A stretch of 39,739 bases of DNA from Firm-04 sp964463355 (lineage in GTDB: Bacteria; Bacillota; Clostridia; Oscillospirales; Ruminococcaceae): assembly GCA_964463355.1 (NCBI GenBank), contig CAYXBP010000017.1, positions 1-39,739 of the forward strand, written 5' to 3'. A program made the position numbers and the translations under genes. Below are positions 13,935 to 21,271 of the stretch, piece after piece (position 1 is the first letter of the stretch; the number at the start of each line of letters is the position of its first letter). The notes under the pieces are model-generated. The model was not told the DNA's origin. It did no database searches and was given only the letters and a program-made list of their open reading frames with translations.

Positions 13935-14621
13935 CTAGCATCTGCACAGTTTTTTCTGCTGTTTTGCAGCCAAATGGTAGCTATCATCCACCAGCGTAAA
14001 TAGTGTATGATTCTCCACTGTACCGTCAAGAGGGATAGATATCCAGCTTTTTTTGTTCATATGCCAGCCAGGGCAGATTCCCTTCTGCCGAAGCAATTCC
14101 GCCATACGTTCAGGCTGTATATGCAAATCAACAATTTCGATTCGCGCATCAGAATCCAGCCCCACCTTTCGTCCTGAAACCGTCAGCAATACGCCGTACC
14201 ATTTTCGCGAATCTGCTCTACGCCATACCGCATTACATGGAGAAGATTTCCAAAGAAACTCCAGTACATCGTTATAGGTCGCACGCACATAGTCAATCAA
14301 TTGCAGGGTTTGCTGTTGATGAAACACAGACGGCACATAGCACTGCTTTACAATATCCACAAGCACTGCTGTAATCGCATTACGCACAGTGCCGACAAAC
14401 ACGCCTTCTGCATCCGTACGGTAAAGAAAATACTCCTCCCTGCTATCCATTTCCAGCAGTGCTGTATCCACTCCGCCAAGCTGGTTGATACAAACCGTCA
14501 ACAAAAAGCTGCCACCCATGATCTCTGTGCAGTAGCGAAAGCCGTCATTCTCTGCAACAAATCCATATGCGAGCAACCGCTGCGGCTGCATCTTTTTCCG
14601 TAAAAATAGCTCTTCAAACAT
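13935..14621 (-). CDS. MmcQ/YjbR family protein
   Basis: A 228-residue cytoplasmic protein. Residues ~125-218 are the MmcQ/YjbR domain (a CyaY-like fold that may bind DNA): RADSRKWYGVLLTVSGRKVG, LHIQPERMAELLRQKGICPG, HMNKKSWISIPLDGTVENHT and LVDDSYHLAAKQ. The first ~115 residues (FEELFLRKKMQPQRLLAYGF and on) form an N-terminal extension seen in Ruminococcus relatives, without a known role. CGGAGA precedes the ATG. It is the first intact gene after the element and its C-terminus lies 33 bases from the solitary IS end. Biological function of the family is not established. Confidence 0.85.
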   Translation of the reverse strand: MFEELFLRKKMQPQRLLAYGFVAENDGFRYCTEIMGGSFLLTVCINQLGGVDTALLEMDSREEYFLYRTDAEGVFVGTVRNAITAVLVDIVKQCYVPSVFHQQQTLQLIDYVRATYNDVLEFLWKSSPCNAVWRRADSRKWYGVLLTVSGRKVGLDSDARIEIVDLHIQPERMAELLRQKGICPGWHMNKKSWISIPLDGTVENHTLFTLVDDSYHLAAKQQKKLCRC

Positions 14622-14696
14622 AAAGCATTCTCCGTGTCATTTTGTTTACGGCTGTGGTAACATGATCCGCCACAGCCAACAACAGGTAAAAAGCAA

Positions 14697-14726
14697 AAAG
14701 CCATCTCCTGAAAAAGAGATGGCTTT
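14697..14726 (-). terminator. Terminator of the xylanase gene
   Basis: aaagccatctc (14697-14707) pairs with gagatggcttt (14716-14726), 11 bp; on the minus strand it is followed by TTTTTGCTTTTT. A second hairpin (ggctgtgg/ccacagcc, 14650-14677) lies just beyond. Confidence 0.85.
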
Positions 14727-14733
14727 GCGTGGA

Positions 14734-16587
14734 TCAATCCAAACTCAATCCGGCAAGCATCATGAGCATTGCCGTTGCATCTTCGCTGTTTGGCTCACCA
14801 TTTTGATCAAAGTCCGCGTTGGCAAGTCCAACATCCGAAATAACAGCACCGTCATCCTCTGCAATAAAACGGTTCAACAGAATGACATCATTCACTTTAA
14901 ACATACCATCACAATTGACATCACCCAGCAGCGTATATGCACCAGTAGTACTTGTTGTTTCGGTAGTTGTAGTTGTAGTGATATCGGGCATTTCCAAACC
15001 GTCCACAATAGCGTCGTATGCAGGCTTTGCCTGGAACGTTGCATCAAACAGCAACGGAAGCCTTGAAGCTCTCCAGCTCTGGTCATCGGTCACGCCCCAG
15101 AACACAACAGTAGAAATGCTATCGGAATACTTCACCAAAACATCCATGATATCGCTGTAATACTGCGCCTGTGTTGCAAGCCCTGCTTCCGTGGTATCGG
15201 AAGTGGTAACATCCAATTCTGTGATCTGCACTTCCAGACCCGTTGCAGCAAATGCTGCGATTGCCTTTTCATATACAGAAACACTGGGGAACGATACATC
15301 CAGATGAGACTGGCAGCCAATGCCGTCGATCAAACCTTTTGCAGCAAGCTCGTTTGCCATATCGACGATAGCTTGGGTCTTTGAAGGCATATACTCATTG
15401 TAATCGTTGTAGAACAGCTTTGTGCCCTCGGGCGCATATTTTCTTGCGTAGGTAAACGCATACTCGATGAAGGAGTTGTCGCCGAACACCTTCACCCATG
15501 CGGAATTATTGGAACCAGAAGAACCCTGCTCACCAGGATTACGAGGCGTACCATCATCCTGCCATGCCTCGTTCACCACATCCCATGCGTAGATATCCAC
15601 AGTGGGGTATTCTTTCTCCAACACAGCAAAAACGTTCTTAATGTAGTTCTCCATACGCTGGAGCATCTTCTCCTTACTGACAAACGCACCATCGTCCGCG
15701 TAGTTCTCCTTAAAGAACCAGTCAGGTGTCTGGCTGTGCCATACCAAAGTGTGACCACGCACGGGAAGATTGTTGTCACGACAGTAGTTCAGCAGGCTGC
15801 GTGCGGCAGACAAGGTCACCTGCGGATCGATATCATCACCAGCAGCTGCCATCTCCTGACAGGCGGCTTTGTCCAAGACAGAATCGGGCTTCAGCTCATT
15901 GCCGAAAGTGATACTGTCATCAAAATGCTTCTCCACAAGATCCATAAAGGAGGGCGAAGAAAGATTTGATGCCATAACGGCGGTACCGATATTAAAATAC
16001 AGAGAGTACAAATCGGACAGCGAAGGAATATCCTCCTGAATGGGGATCACTGGTGCGGCCTTAATGACAAAATCGTCAATGTACATCTTGCATGTTGCAT
16101 CAGAACATTCAAAGTAAATGTAAACATTGGTCTGGTCAGCCAAAAAGCTGAACTTGACGTCCGAAAACTCGTTCCAGCCATCACCCTGGAAAGACTTCAG
16201 GTTGCTGTAGTGACGTGTGCCTTCCGTGTCGGTATACTCCATGCTCAGGCTAAAAGTGCTGTACCGCTCACTTTTGCCCCATGCACTGACAGTATACTCC
16301 ACACCCGGCTCGCAGATATCGTCCAACAGCAGCTGTGGTCCGTTCCATGATTTCTCTCTGCCACTGACACACAAAGCGGCTTCGCCGCCGTGTACCTGCT
16401 CGGTAGAGGATTCCATGACCTCCACGCCACCTCTGCCAGTAAACACAATCTCCTCTCCTGCTTCAAAGCCAGTAGAATAGATCACATCATCGGCAGCCGA
16501 TGAAGAAATAACCGCGGGTAACGAAACAATTCCCATTGCCGCTGCGGTCAATGCGGCAATCAGCTTACTATTATGGGATATGCGCAT
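14734..16587 (-). CDS. Dockerin-containing GH10 endo-beta-1,4-xylanase
   Basis: A 617-residue secreted enzyme that cleaves xylan backbones. Order: signal peptide (1-~31, ending SSSAA), a CBM22-type carbohydrate-binding module (~35-177, FEAGEEIVFTGRGGVEV to MYIDDFVIKA), the GH10 catalytic barrel (~195-530), a Thr-rich linker (537-548) and a type I dockerin (~554-617). Catalytic residues: E340, acid/base, in AWDVVNEAW and E457, nucleophile, in VQITELDV; HTLVWHSQTPDWF is also diagnostic. The dockerin has two calcium-loop repeats, GDVNCDGMFKVNDVILLNRF and ANADFDQNGEPNSEDATAML, so the enzyme is meant to be docked on a scaffoldin. AGGAGG precedes the ATG. It is monocistronic, with its own promoter and terminator. 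Confidence 0.96.
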   Translation of the reverse strand: MRISHNSKLIAALTAAAMGIVSLPAVISSSAADDVIYSTGFEAGEEIVFTGRGGVEVMESSTEQVHGGEAALCVSGREKSWNGPQLLLDDICEPGVEYTVSAWGKSERYSTFSLSMEYTDTEGTRHYSNLKSFQGDGWNEFSDVKFSFLADQTNVYIYFECSDATCKMYIDDFVIKAAPVIPIQEDIPSLSDLYSLYFNIGTAVMASNLSSPSFMDLVEKHFDDSITFGNELKPDSVLDKAACQEMAAAGDDIDPQVTLSAARSLLNYCRDNNLPVRGHTLVWHSQTPDWFFKENYADDGAFVSKEKMLQRMENYIKNVFAVLEKEYPTVDIYAWDVVNEAWQDDGTPRNPGEQGSSGSNNSAWVKVFGDNSFIEYAFTYARKYAPEGTKLFYNDYNEYMPSKTQAIVDMANELAAKGLIDGIGCQSHLDVSFPSVSVYEKAIAAFAATGLEVQITELDVTTSDTTEAGLATQAQYYSDIMDVLVKYSDSISTVVFWGVTDDQSWRASRLPLLFDATFQAKPAYDAIVDGLEMPDITTTTTTETTSTTGAYTLLGDVNCDGMFKVNDVILLNRFIAEDDGAVISDVGLANADFDQNGEPNSEDATAMLMMLAGLSLD

Positions 16588-16618
16588 AGGAAAGCCTCCT
16601 CTTTCTTATAATGCTATC

Positions 16619-16647
16619 ATTATAGCACAATATGTCAGAGTTGTCAA
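16619..16647 (-). promoter_or_regulatory. Xylanase promoter with palindrome over the -10 region
   Basis: On the minus strand, TTGACA (16642-16647), 17-base spacer, TATAAT (16619-16624). The -10 box is part of an 18-base imperfect palindrome (TATAATGATAGCATTATA, 16607-16624, 8 of 9 pairs matched), a candidate operator. Confidence 0.85.
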
Positions 16648-16676
16648 CATCTTCAGAAAATATACAAACTGTATAT

Positions 16677-17390
16677 TCAGATGCCAAAACCGCCATTCAC
16701 GCCCAACACTTGCGCTGTAATGAACCCAGCGTTTTCTCCTGTAAAAAAGCAAACAGCATCAGACACCTCTTCGGGAGTACCGATCCGTCCCACAGGTGTT
16801 TCCTCCGCAAGCTGCGCCATCGTTTCTGCATCATAAATACGGTTCATATCGGTATCAATCACGCCAGGAGCAACACAGTTTACCGTAATGCCTGAAGGTG
16901 CGACCTCTTTGGCAAGTGCTTTGGTAAAGCCGATAAGTGCCGCTTTCGTTGCCGAATAATGCACCTCGCAAGCAGCACCCACCTCTCCCCATACAGACGA
17001 AATGTTGACGATTCTGCCGTAGTGCTTTGCGATCATAGCAGGCAACAGACGTTTAGTGCAATGCATGGCACCCTCAATATTAACAGCAAAAAGCCGCCGC
17101 ACGTCATCATCAGAAACCGACTGATATAAACCTTCCAATGCAATACCTGCATTATTCACCAGAATATCCACGCCGCCGTACTTTCGTAGAATATCCTCTG
17201 CCATGCAATCAATTTCGATGGTATTGCCCAAATCTGCAACATATACCGCACCTTTGATTTCTGCCGCAAGCTGCTCCGCCCGTTCACGGTTATGACAACA
17301 ATGCACCAAAACAGTATGACCCTGCGCCGCTAACTGCCGCGCAATCGCTGCACCAATACCACGAGAAGCACCTGTCACCAATGCGATCAT
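16677..17390 (-). CDS. Short-chain dehydrogenase, FabG-like 3-oxoacyl-ACP reductase
   Basis: A 237-residue classical SDR. It shows the NADP(H)-binding TGASRGIG near the N-terminus, NNAG (~85), the catalytic Ser in NISSVWG and the YSATK pair (Tyr and Lys four apart), followed by VAPGVIDTDM and the C-terminal GFITAQVLGVNGG. This combination is typical of FabG-type reductases, which reduce 3-oxoacyl-ACP, but many paralogues act on other ketones. It is a single gene, away from any fatty-acid synthesis cluster, so the substrate is open. The ATG at 17390 has a GGGAAAGGG tract upstream. Its promoter overlaps that of the divergent DUF896 gene. Confidence 0.88.
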   Translation of the reverse strand: MIALVTGASRGIGAAIARQLAAQGHTVLVHCCHNRERAEQLAAEIKGAVYVADLGNTIEIDCMAEDILRKYGGVDILVNNAGIALEGLYQSVSDDDVRRLFAVNIEGAMHCTKRLLPAMIAKHYGRIVNISSVWGEVGAACEVHYSATKAALIGFTKALAKEVAPSGITVNCVAPGVIDTDMNRIYDAETMAQLAEETPVGRIGTPEEVSDAVCFFTGENAGFITAQVLGVNGGFGI

Positions 17391-17409
17391 AAAACACGCG
17401 CCCTTTCCC

Positions 17410-17470
17410 TTGCTTTTTTCGCAAGAATATGCTATAATCGCATTATAACATGAGAAAGCAATAATTGCAA
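17410..17470. promoter_or_regulatory. Overlapping divergent promoters
   Basis: Rightward: TTGCTT (17410-17415), 17 bases, TATAAT (17433-17438), for the DUF896 gene. Leftward: TTGCAA (17465-17470), 17 bases, TATAAT (17442-17447), for the SDR gene. The two -10 boxes are three bases apart, so polymerase cannot occupy both at once. Confidence 0.8.
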
Positions 17471-17488
17471 GCAGAAAGGAATCTGATT

Positions 17489-17704
17489 ATGGAACAAAAA
17501 CGCATTGACCGCATTAACGAGCTGGCTCGAAAAGCAAAAACGGTTGGTCTGACCGAAGCAGAACGGCAGGAACAAGCTCAGCTGCGTGCTGCATATCGCG
17601 CGGATTTTCGTAAAAGCTTGACGGGCATCTTAGACAACACCACCATTGTGGACGAACAGGGCAATGTGGTGCGCCATGTAGGTGACGCAGTAAAGCACAA
17701 ATAG
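17489..17704 (+). CDS. DUF896 (YnzC-like) protein
   Basis: A 71-residue, mostly helical, charged protein. MEQKRIDRINELARKAKTVG, LTEAERQEQAQLRAAYRADF and RKSLTGILDNTTIVDE are the conserved DUF896 blocks. Members are small cytoplasmic proteins; in Bacillus subtilis the relative YnzC is encoded with the SOS-induced division inhibitor yneA, but the role here is unknown. The start at 17489 is supported by GAAAGGA seven bases upstream. It has its own promoter, overlapping that of the SDR gene, and a terminator follows. Confidence 0.9.
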   Translation: MEQKRIDRINELARKAKTVGLTEAERQEQAQLRAAYRADFRKSLTGILDNTTIVDEQGNVVRHVGDAVKHK

Positions 17705-17736
17705 CAACAGCCCATATCAACAATCACACGGCAGAA

Positions 17737-17764
17737 GTCATACTCTGTGCAGTATGGCTTTTTT
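17737..17764 (+). terminator. Terminator of the DUF896 gene
   Basis: gtcatact (17737-17744), loop ctgtgc, agtatggc (17751-17758) and six Ts. It overlaps the end of the convergent sigF gene. Confidence 0.8.
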
Positions 17765-18425
17765 ATTGCAAAAGCTGCTCTCGCAGAGAAAGCAATACTT
17801 TTTTTTCCTTTCTTGAAACCTGCACCTGCGAAATACCCAGACGCTTTGCAGTTTCCGCCTGCGTAAGATTATGGGTATAGCGCAGCTCCAATAACATACG
17901 GTCAGCTTCTGGTAAAAGTGCAAGCACCTGATGCAGTGCCATACGATCCTGTATCGCAGTATCATGCGCTGCAACAGGTAGATCCATTTGCAGTTCCCCA
18001 TCCTCGGTATAAGCAGTCAGAGATACCACAGGCTGCATGGCACAAAGTGCTTCTGCCGCATCCGCTTCGGATATCGAAAGTGCTTCTGCTACCATGGATA
18101 CGGTCGGCTCGGTACCGTACTCTGTGCGGATTCGCTCACAGACTTGTCCTGCCTTGAGAGAAAGCTCTTTGAGTCGGCGGCTGATTTTTACCGTTCCGCT
18201 GTCCCGGAACAACCGTCTGATCTCACCCATAATAACAGGGACTGCATATGTAGAAAAACACACTCCACGCTCGATATCAAATGCTTTGGCAGCCTTTACC
18301 AAGCCAACACAGCCTGCGGAATACATCTCGTCGTACTCCATACCTCGGTTACGAAACCGATTGGCACACAGATGCACCAATCCCAAATGTTCCTCGGCGT
18401 TAATCTGCGGTTTTGTCTGCTGCAT
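17763..18425 (-). CDS. sigF: RNA polymerase sporulation sigma factor SigF (SpoIIAC)
   Basis: A 220-residue sigma-70 family factor that directs early forespore transcription. Region 2 is clear (DEMYSAGCVGLVKAAKAFDI, CFSTYAVPVIMGEIRRLFRD), as are region 3 (RRLKELSLKAGQVCERIRTE) and the region 4 helix-turn-helix (LTQAETAKRLGISQVQVSRKEKK). The order spoIIAA-spoIIAB-sigF and the reading-frame overlap (26 bases with spoIIAB) confirm SigF rather than SigG or SigB. The protein is slightly shorter than B. subtilis SigF but complete. Activity would be held by SpoIIAB and released by dephosphorylated SpoIIAA. The frame ends at TAA 17763-17765. Confidence 0.93.
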   Translation of the reverse strand: MQQTKPQINAEEHLGLVHLCANRFRNRGMEYDEMYSAGCVGLVKAAKAFDIERGVCFSTYAVPVIMGEIRRLFRDSGTVKISRRLKELSLKAGQVCERIRTEYGTEPTVSMVAEALSISEADAAEALCAMQPVVSLTAYTEDGELQMDLPVAAHDTAIQDRMALHQVLALLPEADRMLLELRYTHNLTQAETAKRLGISQVQVSRKEKKVLLSLREQLLQ

Positions 18426-18849
18426 GACACATTTTCTTTCGCATGGTAACGGTCGTCCCCTTACCCGGCGTGCTGCGCACGGAAAGCCGATCGGTAAAGC
18501 TTTGCATTACGGTAAAGCCAAGCCCCGCTCGTTCCTCGGCTGGGGCACTGGAATACAACGGCTCCATGGCTTTGGGAATATCTTCTATGCCGCATCCCTT
18601 ATCTGTGATACGCACATAAATAACAGCATCGGGCAACAGACGCACAGTAATACCGATTGTGCCTTCCCGATGGCGATAACCATGTACAATACAATTGGTT
18701 ACCGCCTCAGAAACAGCAGTGCGCAGATCTGCAAGATCTTCTACGGTAGGATTCAACTGTGCAGCAAAGGCACAAACCATGGTACGGGCAAAGCTTTCGT
18801 TTTCGGAACGGGCAGGAAATGTACATTTCAATTCATTGAGTGTACGCAT
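18400..18849 (-). CDS. spoIIAB: Anti-sigma F factor SpoIIAB
   Basis: A 149-residue GHKL-fold serine kinase that binds and inhibits SigF and phosphorylates SpoIIAA. The ATP-site motifs are visible: N box SEAVTNCIVHGY, G1 box DKGCGIED and G2 box AGLGFTVMQSF. The C-terminus SVRSTPGKGTTVTMRKK is also conserved. It overlaps spoIIAA by 17 bases and sigF by 26, consistent with translational coupling that keeps the three proteins in balance. Length is normal. Confidence 0.95.
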   Translation of the reverse strand: MRTLNELKCTFPARSENESFARTMVCAFAAQLNPTVEDLADLRTAVSEAVTNCIVHGYRHREGTIGITVRLLPDAVIYVRITDKGCGIEDIPKAMEPLYSSAPAEERAGLGFTVMQSFTDRLSVRSTPGKGTTVTMRKKMCHAADKTAD

Positions 18850-19186
18850 TGGCTGCTACACCTCCTTTATGCGTCTTTTGATTGCTGCGGATCACGGCAA
18901 GTCGATCAATGCCTGAAATACGCAGCACCTTGCGAATGTGTGCCGATGGGTTATGGATTTCCAGCACTCCACCACACTCCTCCATTAAACGCGAACGACC
19001 CATGATCAACCCGATGCCCGAACTATCCATGAATGTAACACGGGCAAAATCCATGATCAACAATGGGGGCAGCTGTTCTCTAACAGCATAATCCACGGTT
19101 TCTCTGATCTCTTTGACATGATGATGGTCTAATTCGCCGCTTAAAAAAGCAATCAATTCCTGCGGCTCCTGTTTCAGCTCCACCAT
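18833..19186 (-). CDS. spoIIAA: Anti-anti-sigma F factor SpoIIAA
   Basis: A 117-residue STAS-domain protein. When dephosphorylated by SpoIIE it binds SpoIIAB and frees SigF in the forespore. The phosphorylation site lies in TFMDSSGIGLIMGR (S55/S56). GELDHHHVKEIRETVD is the typical first helix. The start is ATG 19186 (MVELKQ), with AGAAAGGAAC upstream; earlier in-frame codons lie in the leader. It is the first gene of the operon. I could not identify a confident SigH-type promoter in the 110 bases upstream. Confidence 0.93.
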   Translation of the reverse strand: MVELKQEPQELIAFLSGELDHHHVKEIRETVDYAVREQLPPLLIMDFARVTFMDSSGIGLIMGRSRLMEECGGVLEIHNPSAHIRKVLRISGIDRLAVIRSNQKTHKGGVAANAYTQ

Positions 19187-19310
19187 AATCGTTTGTTCCT
19201 TTCTGCTCTCTATGAAATAAGCCACGACACGGCTGCACTGCTTGTCCGCATTGCAGATATACCGTATGCTATGCCTATTGTAACGCGTCATGTGCAAAAA
19301 AAATGTCGAA

Positions 19311-19334
19311 CACGGTTGTGAACCGCGTTTTTTT
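19311..19334 (+). terminator. Plus-strand intrinsic terminator with no plus-strand gene upstream
   Basis: cacggtt (19311-19317), loop gtg, aaccgcg (19321-19327), one mismatch, then seven Ts. It faces away from spoIIA. A weak plus-strand promoter (TTGTCC 19242-19247, 17 bases, TATGCT 19265-19270) would give a ~60-base RNA ending here. Apart from this and the promoter at 19512, the 385-base gap between spoIIAA and the lipoprotein gene shows nothing else. Confidence 0.5.
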
Positions 19335-19511
19335 CATTTTCTTTTACGGTGGCAGGGCTTTGCATCAAAAAAGTCCCTGCACGATGCACAACAGCCAAAC
19401 ACTGGACAAACCACTATCTCAAATATCATGTTTGAATGCCTTATGGTTCCTCTGATGATTATGAGGGTAATTGCGGGAAATCGGATTCTCGCGTTTGAAA
19501 CAGGCTATCTC

Positions 19512-19540
19512 TTGACAAACCTGCCGCAATCATGTATAAT
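19512..19540 (+). promoter_or_regulatory. Promoter of the lipoprotein gene
   Basis: Consensus TTGACA (19512-19517), 17-base spacer, TATAAT (19535-19540), 30 bases before the ATG. Confidence 0.9.
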
Positions 19541-19570
19541 GGATAAAAAAGTATCTGTAAAAGGAGTACC

Positions 19571-20398
19571 ATGAAAAAAGCAATTGGTATGAATCTGCTT
19601 GCCGCCTTTGCACTGATCCTTGCAGGCTGCACGGATACCACCTCACAAAGCATTGAAAACAGCAAAGAGCAACCGGTCAACACTGTTGAAAGCACTGGAT
19701 TATCCACTACAGACACGGTTCTGTACCCTGTTACAACTGAACCCGTGGAAGAACGCACTACTGATGCAAATACGACAAATATCACTGATACAACTGCAAA
19801 TCTGACGGATACTGTCACGCAGAGTACCGTCATGACGACCACGGCGCGTTTTCCAGCTGAAAGCGATGCATATGGTAACTCCGATGAACCGCACCCGTTG
19901 AATTTTACCTATATGTTCACCACAGAAGGCATCGGTCTGCGCATCGAGGGTGGCAATTATCAAACACTGCACTACCCCATGAGCAGGGACACGGCGGCAT
20001 ATCTGGCGGAGCATTACATCATTCAGGATTGCAATTTTGATGGTGATTATGATCTTCTACTGCCGGTGCAGATGGTGGGCAACAACACGACTTATGCCCT
20101 CTATCTCTGGGAAAAAGATACCCTTCGCTATCGCGAAACACCCGTGGAACTGGTCAATCCGCGCTTTCAAGCGGAGGATGCTACAGTACACAGCCGTGTA
20201 AAAGGCAGCGAATGGATCGCAACCTATGAAATCTACCAGTGGGTGGGGCAGGATGTTCAGCGCATGGCACAACATATCGTTAACATACAAACGCGTACTG
20301 TGACCTCTTTTTTGTATACCGATGGCAAAATCACGCAGCATGATACGAAAACCTATGACGACAGCGCAAAGCTACAGGCGTTTCTCAACGGGTTGTAA
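19571..20398 (+). CDS. Lipoprotein with Thr-rich linker
   Basis: A 275-residue lipoprotein. The signal peptide ends in a lipobox (LILAGC, lipidated Cys ~20). Residues ~22-98 are low complexity, rich in Thr, Asp, Asn and Ser, a wall-spanning linker. The folded part (~105-275) contains DCNFDGDYDLLLPVQMVGNN, a calcium-loop-like pattern as in XAC2610/FG-GAP-type beta domains, and ends with a QHIVNIQTRTVTSFLYTDGK strand pair. AAAGGAG lies upstream of the ATG. It stands alone, with its own promoter and terminator. Function unknown; an extracellular binding role is a guess from the layout. Confidence 0.8.
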   Translation: MKKAIGMNLLAAFALILAGCTDTTSQSIENSKEQPVNTVESTGLSTTDTVLYPVTTEPVEERTTDANTTNITDTTANLTDTVTQSTVMTTTARFPAESDAYGNSDEPHPLNFTYMFTTEGIGLRIEGGNYQTLHYPMSRDTAAYLAEHYIIQDCNFDGDYDLLLPVQMVGNNTTYALYLWEKDTLRYRETPVELVNPRFQAEDATVHSRVKGSEWIATYEIYQWVGQDVQRMAQHIVNIQTRTVTSFLYTDGKITQHDTKTYDDSAKLQAFLNGL

Positions 20399-20451
20399 GC
20401 CCTTGATGAAAAGACTTGCGCGAAACCAGAAAATCCTGGATAAGCAGCATC

Positions 20452-20488
20452 GTCCCCTGATGAGAACCAATCAGGGGGCAGTTTTTTT
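20452..20488 (+). terminator. Terminator of the lipoprotein gene
   Basis: gtcccctgat (20452-20461), loop gagaacca, atcagggggc (20470-20479), then seven Ts. Confidence 0.9.
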
Positions 20489-20490
20489 GC

Positions 20491-20519
20491 TTGCTTTTCT
20501 GTGACAGCTATGCTATAAT
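20491..20519 (+). promoter_or_regulatory. Promoter of the rhomboid gene
   Basis: TTGCTT (20491-20496), 17-base spacer, TATAAT (20514-20519), immediately downstream of the terminator. Confidence 0.75.
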
Positions 20520-20541
20520 GAATACAAAGGAGGTTTTTACC

Positions 20542-21162
20542 ATGTCAGAACAATCCCCAAAGGCAAACGGCAAGCTGGGCGCATTTTTCGCCCATTTTCA
20601 GTACAATGCTCCTGTGATTCTCACCTTTACGCTGCTTTCTTTCCTTTCGCTGGTGCTTGGCAGAATCACCCATGGTGCATCTACGGATACCTTTTTCTGC
20701 GTGTATCGCTCGCGACTGCTTGACCCATTGATGTATATCCGTATGTTCACCCATGTTCTGGGCCATGCCGATTACGATCATTTCATCGGCAATTTCACCG
20801 TAATTCTTTTAGTAGGCCCTATGCTGGAGGAAAAATACGGCTCCAAACAACTGCTGGAAATGATTACAGTAACAGCATTTGTCACTGGGCTGATTCAAGT
20901 GATGTTCTTCCCCAGCACGGCATTGCTGGGCGCAAGCGGCATTGCATTTATGCTGATTTTGCTTAGTTCTTTTGCCAATTACCAGAAGGGACGCATTCCT
21001 ATCACTTTGATTTTGGTAGCGATCATCTATCTCAGCGGCGAAATCGTAGACGGCTTGTTCCAGAAGGATAATATCTCACAGATGGGGCATATCATCGGCG
21101 GTATCTGCGGCTGCGTGTTCGGATGGTTCATCTCACGAAAGAGTGCCGAAAGCGCAGATTAA
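20542..21162 (+). CDS. Rhomboid family intramembrane serine protease
   Basis: A 206-residue polytopic membrane protein with about six hydrophobic segments. The catalytic dyad is recognisable: Ser132 in LLGASGIAF and His183 in MGHIIGG. The HADYDHFIGNFTVILLVGPM segment matches the usual rhomboid helix with HxxxN (H80, N84). The start is ATG 20542, with AAAGGAGG upstream; earlier in-frame codons lie in the promoter. Length is that of minimal bacterial rhomboids. Substrates are unknown. It is a single gene between two terminated or promoter-bearing units. Confidence 0.9.
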   Translation: MSEQSPKANGKLGAFFAHFQYNAPVILTFTLLSFLSLVLGRITHGASTDTFFCVYRSRLLDPLMYIRMFTHVLGHADYDHFIGNFTVILLVGPMLEEKYGSKQLLEMITVTAFVTGLIQVMFFPSTALLGASGIAFMLILLSSFANYQKGRIPITLILVAIIYLSGEIVDGLFQKDNISQMGHIIGGICGCVFGWFISRKSAESAD

Positions 21163-21200
21163 GATTTTGCAAAGTTTCAAAAAAACAGATGGTTTTTGGC

Positions 21201-21229
21201 TTGCTTTTTTTTATGATCTATGATAGAAT
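21201..21229 (+). promoter_or_regulatory. Promoter of the cellobiose phosphorylase gene
   Basis: TTGCTT (21201-21206), 17-base spacer, TAGAAT (21224-21229). No clear terminator for the rhomboid gene was found before it. Confidence 0.7.
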
Positions 21230-21271
21230 AAACACATCTCTGCTTTTTTTATTTCAAGGAGGATTTTTTCG

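Noticed and set aside
18037..19005. 322-codon plus-strand frame across the spoIIA operon
   Set aside because: It lies antisense to three well-recognised genes and resembles no protein family.
19571..20398. Thr-rich stretch of the lipoprotein considered as a dockerin-type linker
   Set aside because: No dockerin or cohesin repeat follows; the linker is followed by a different beta domain.
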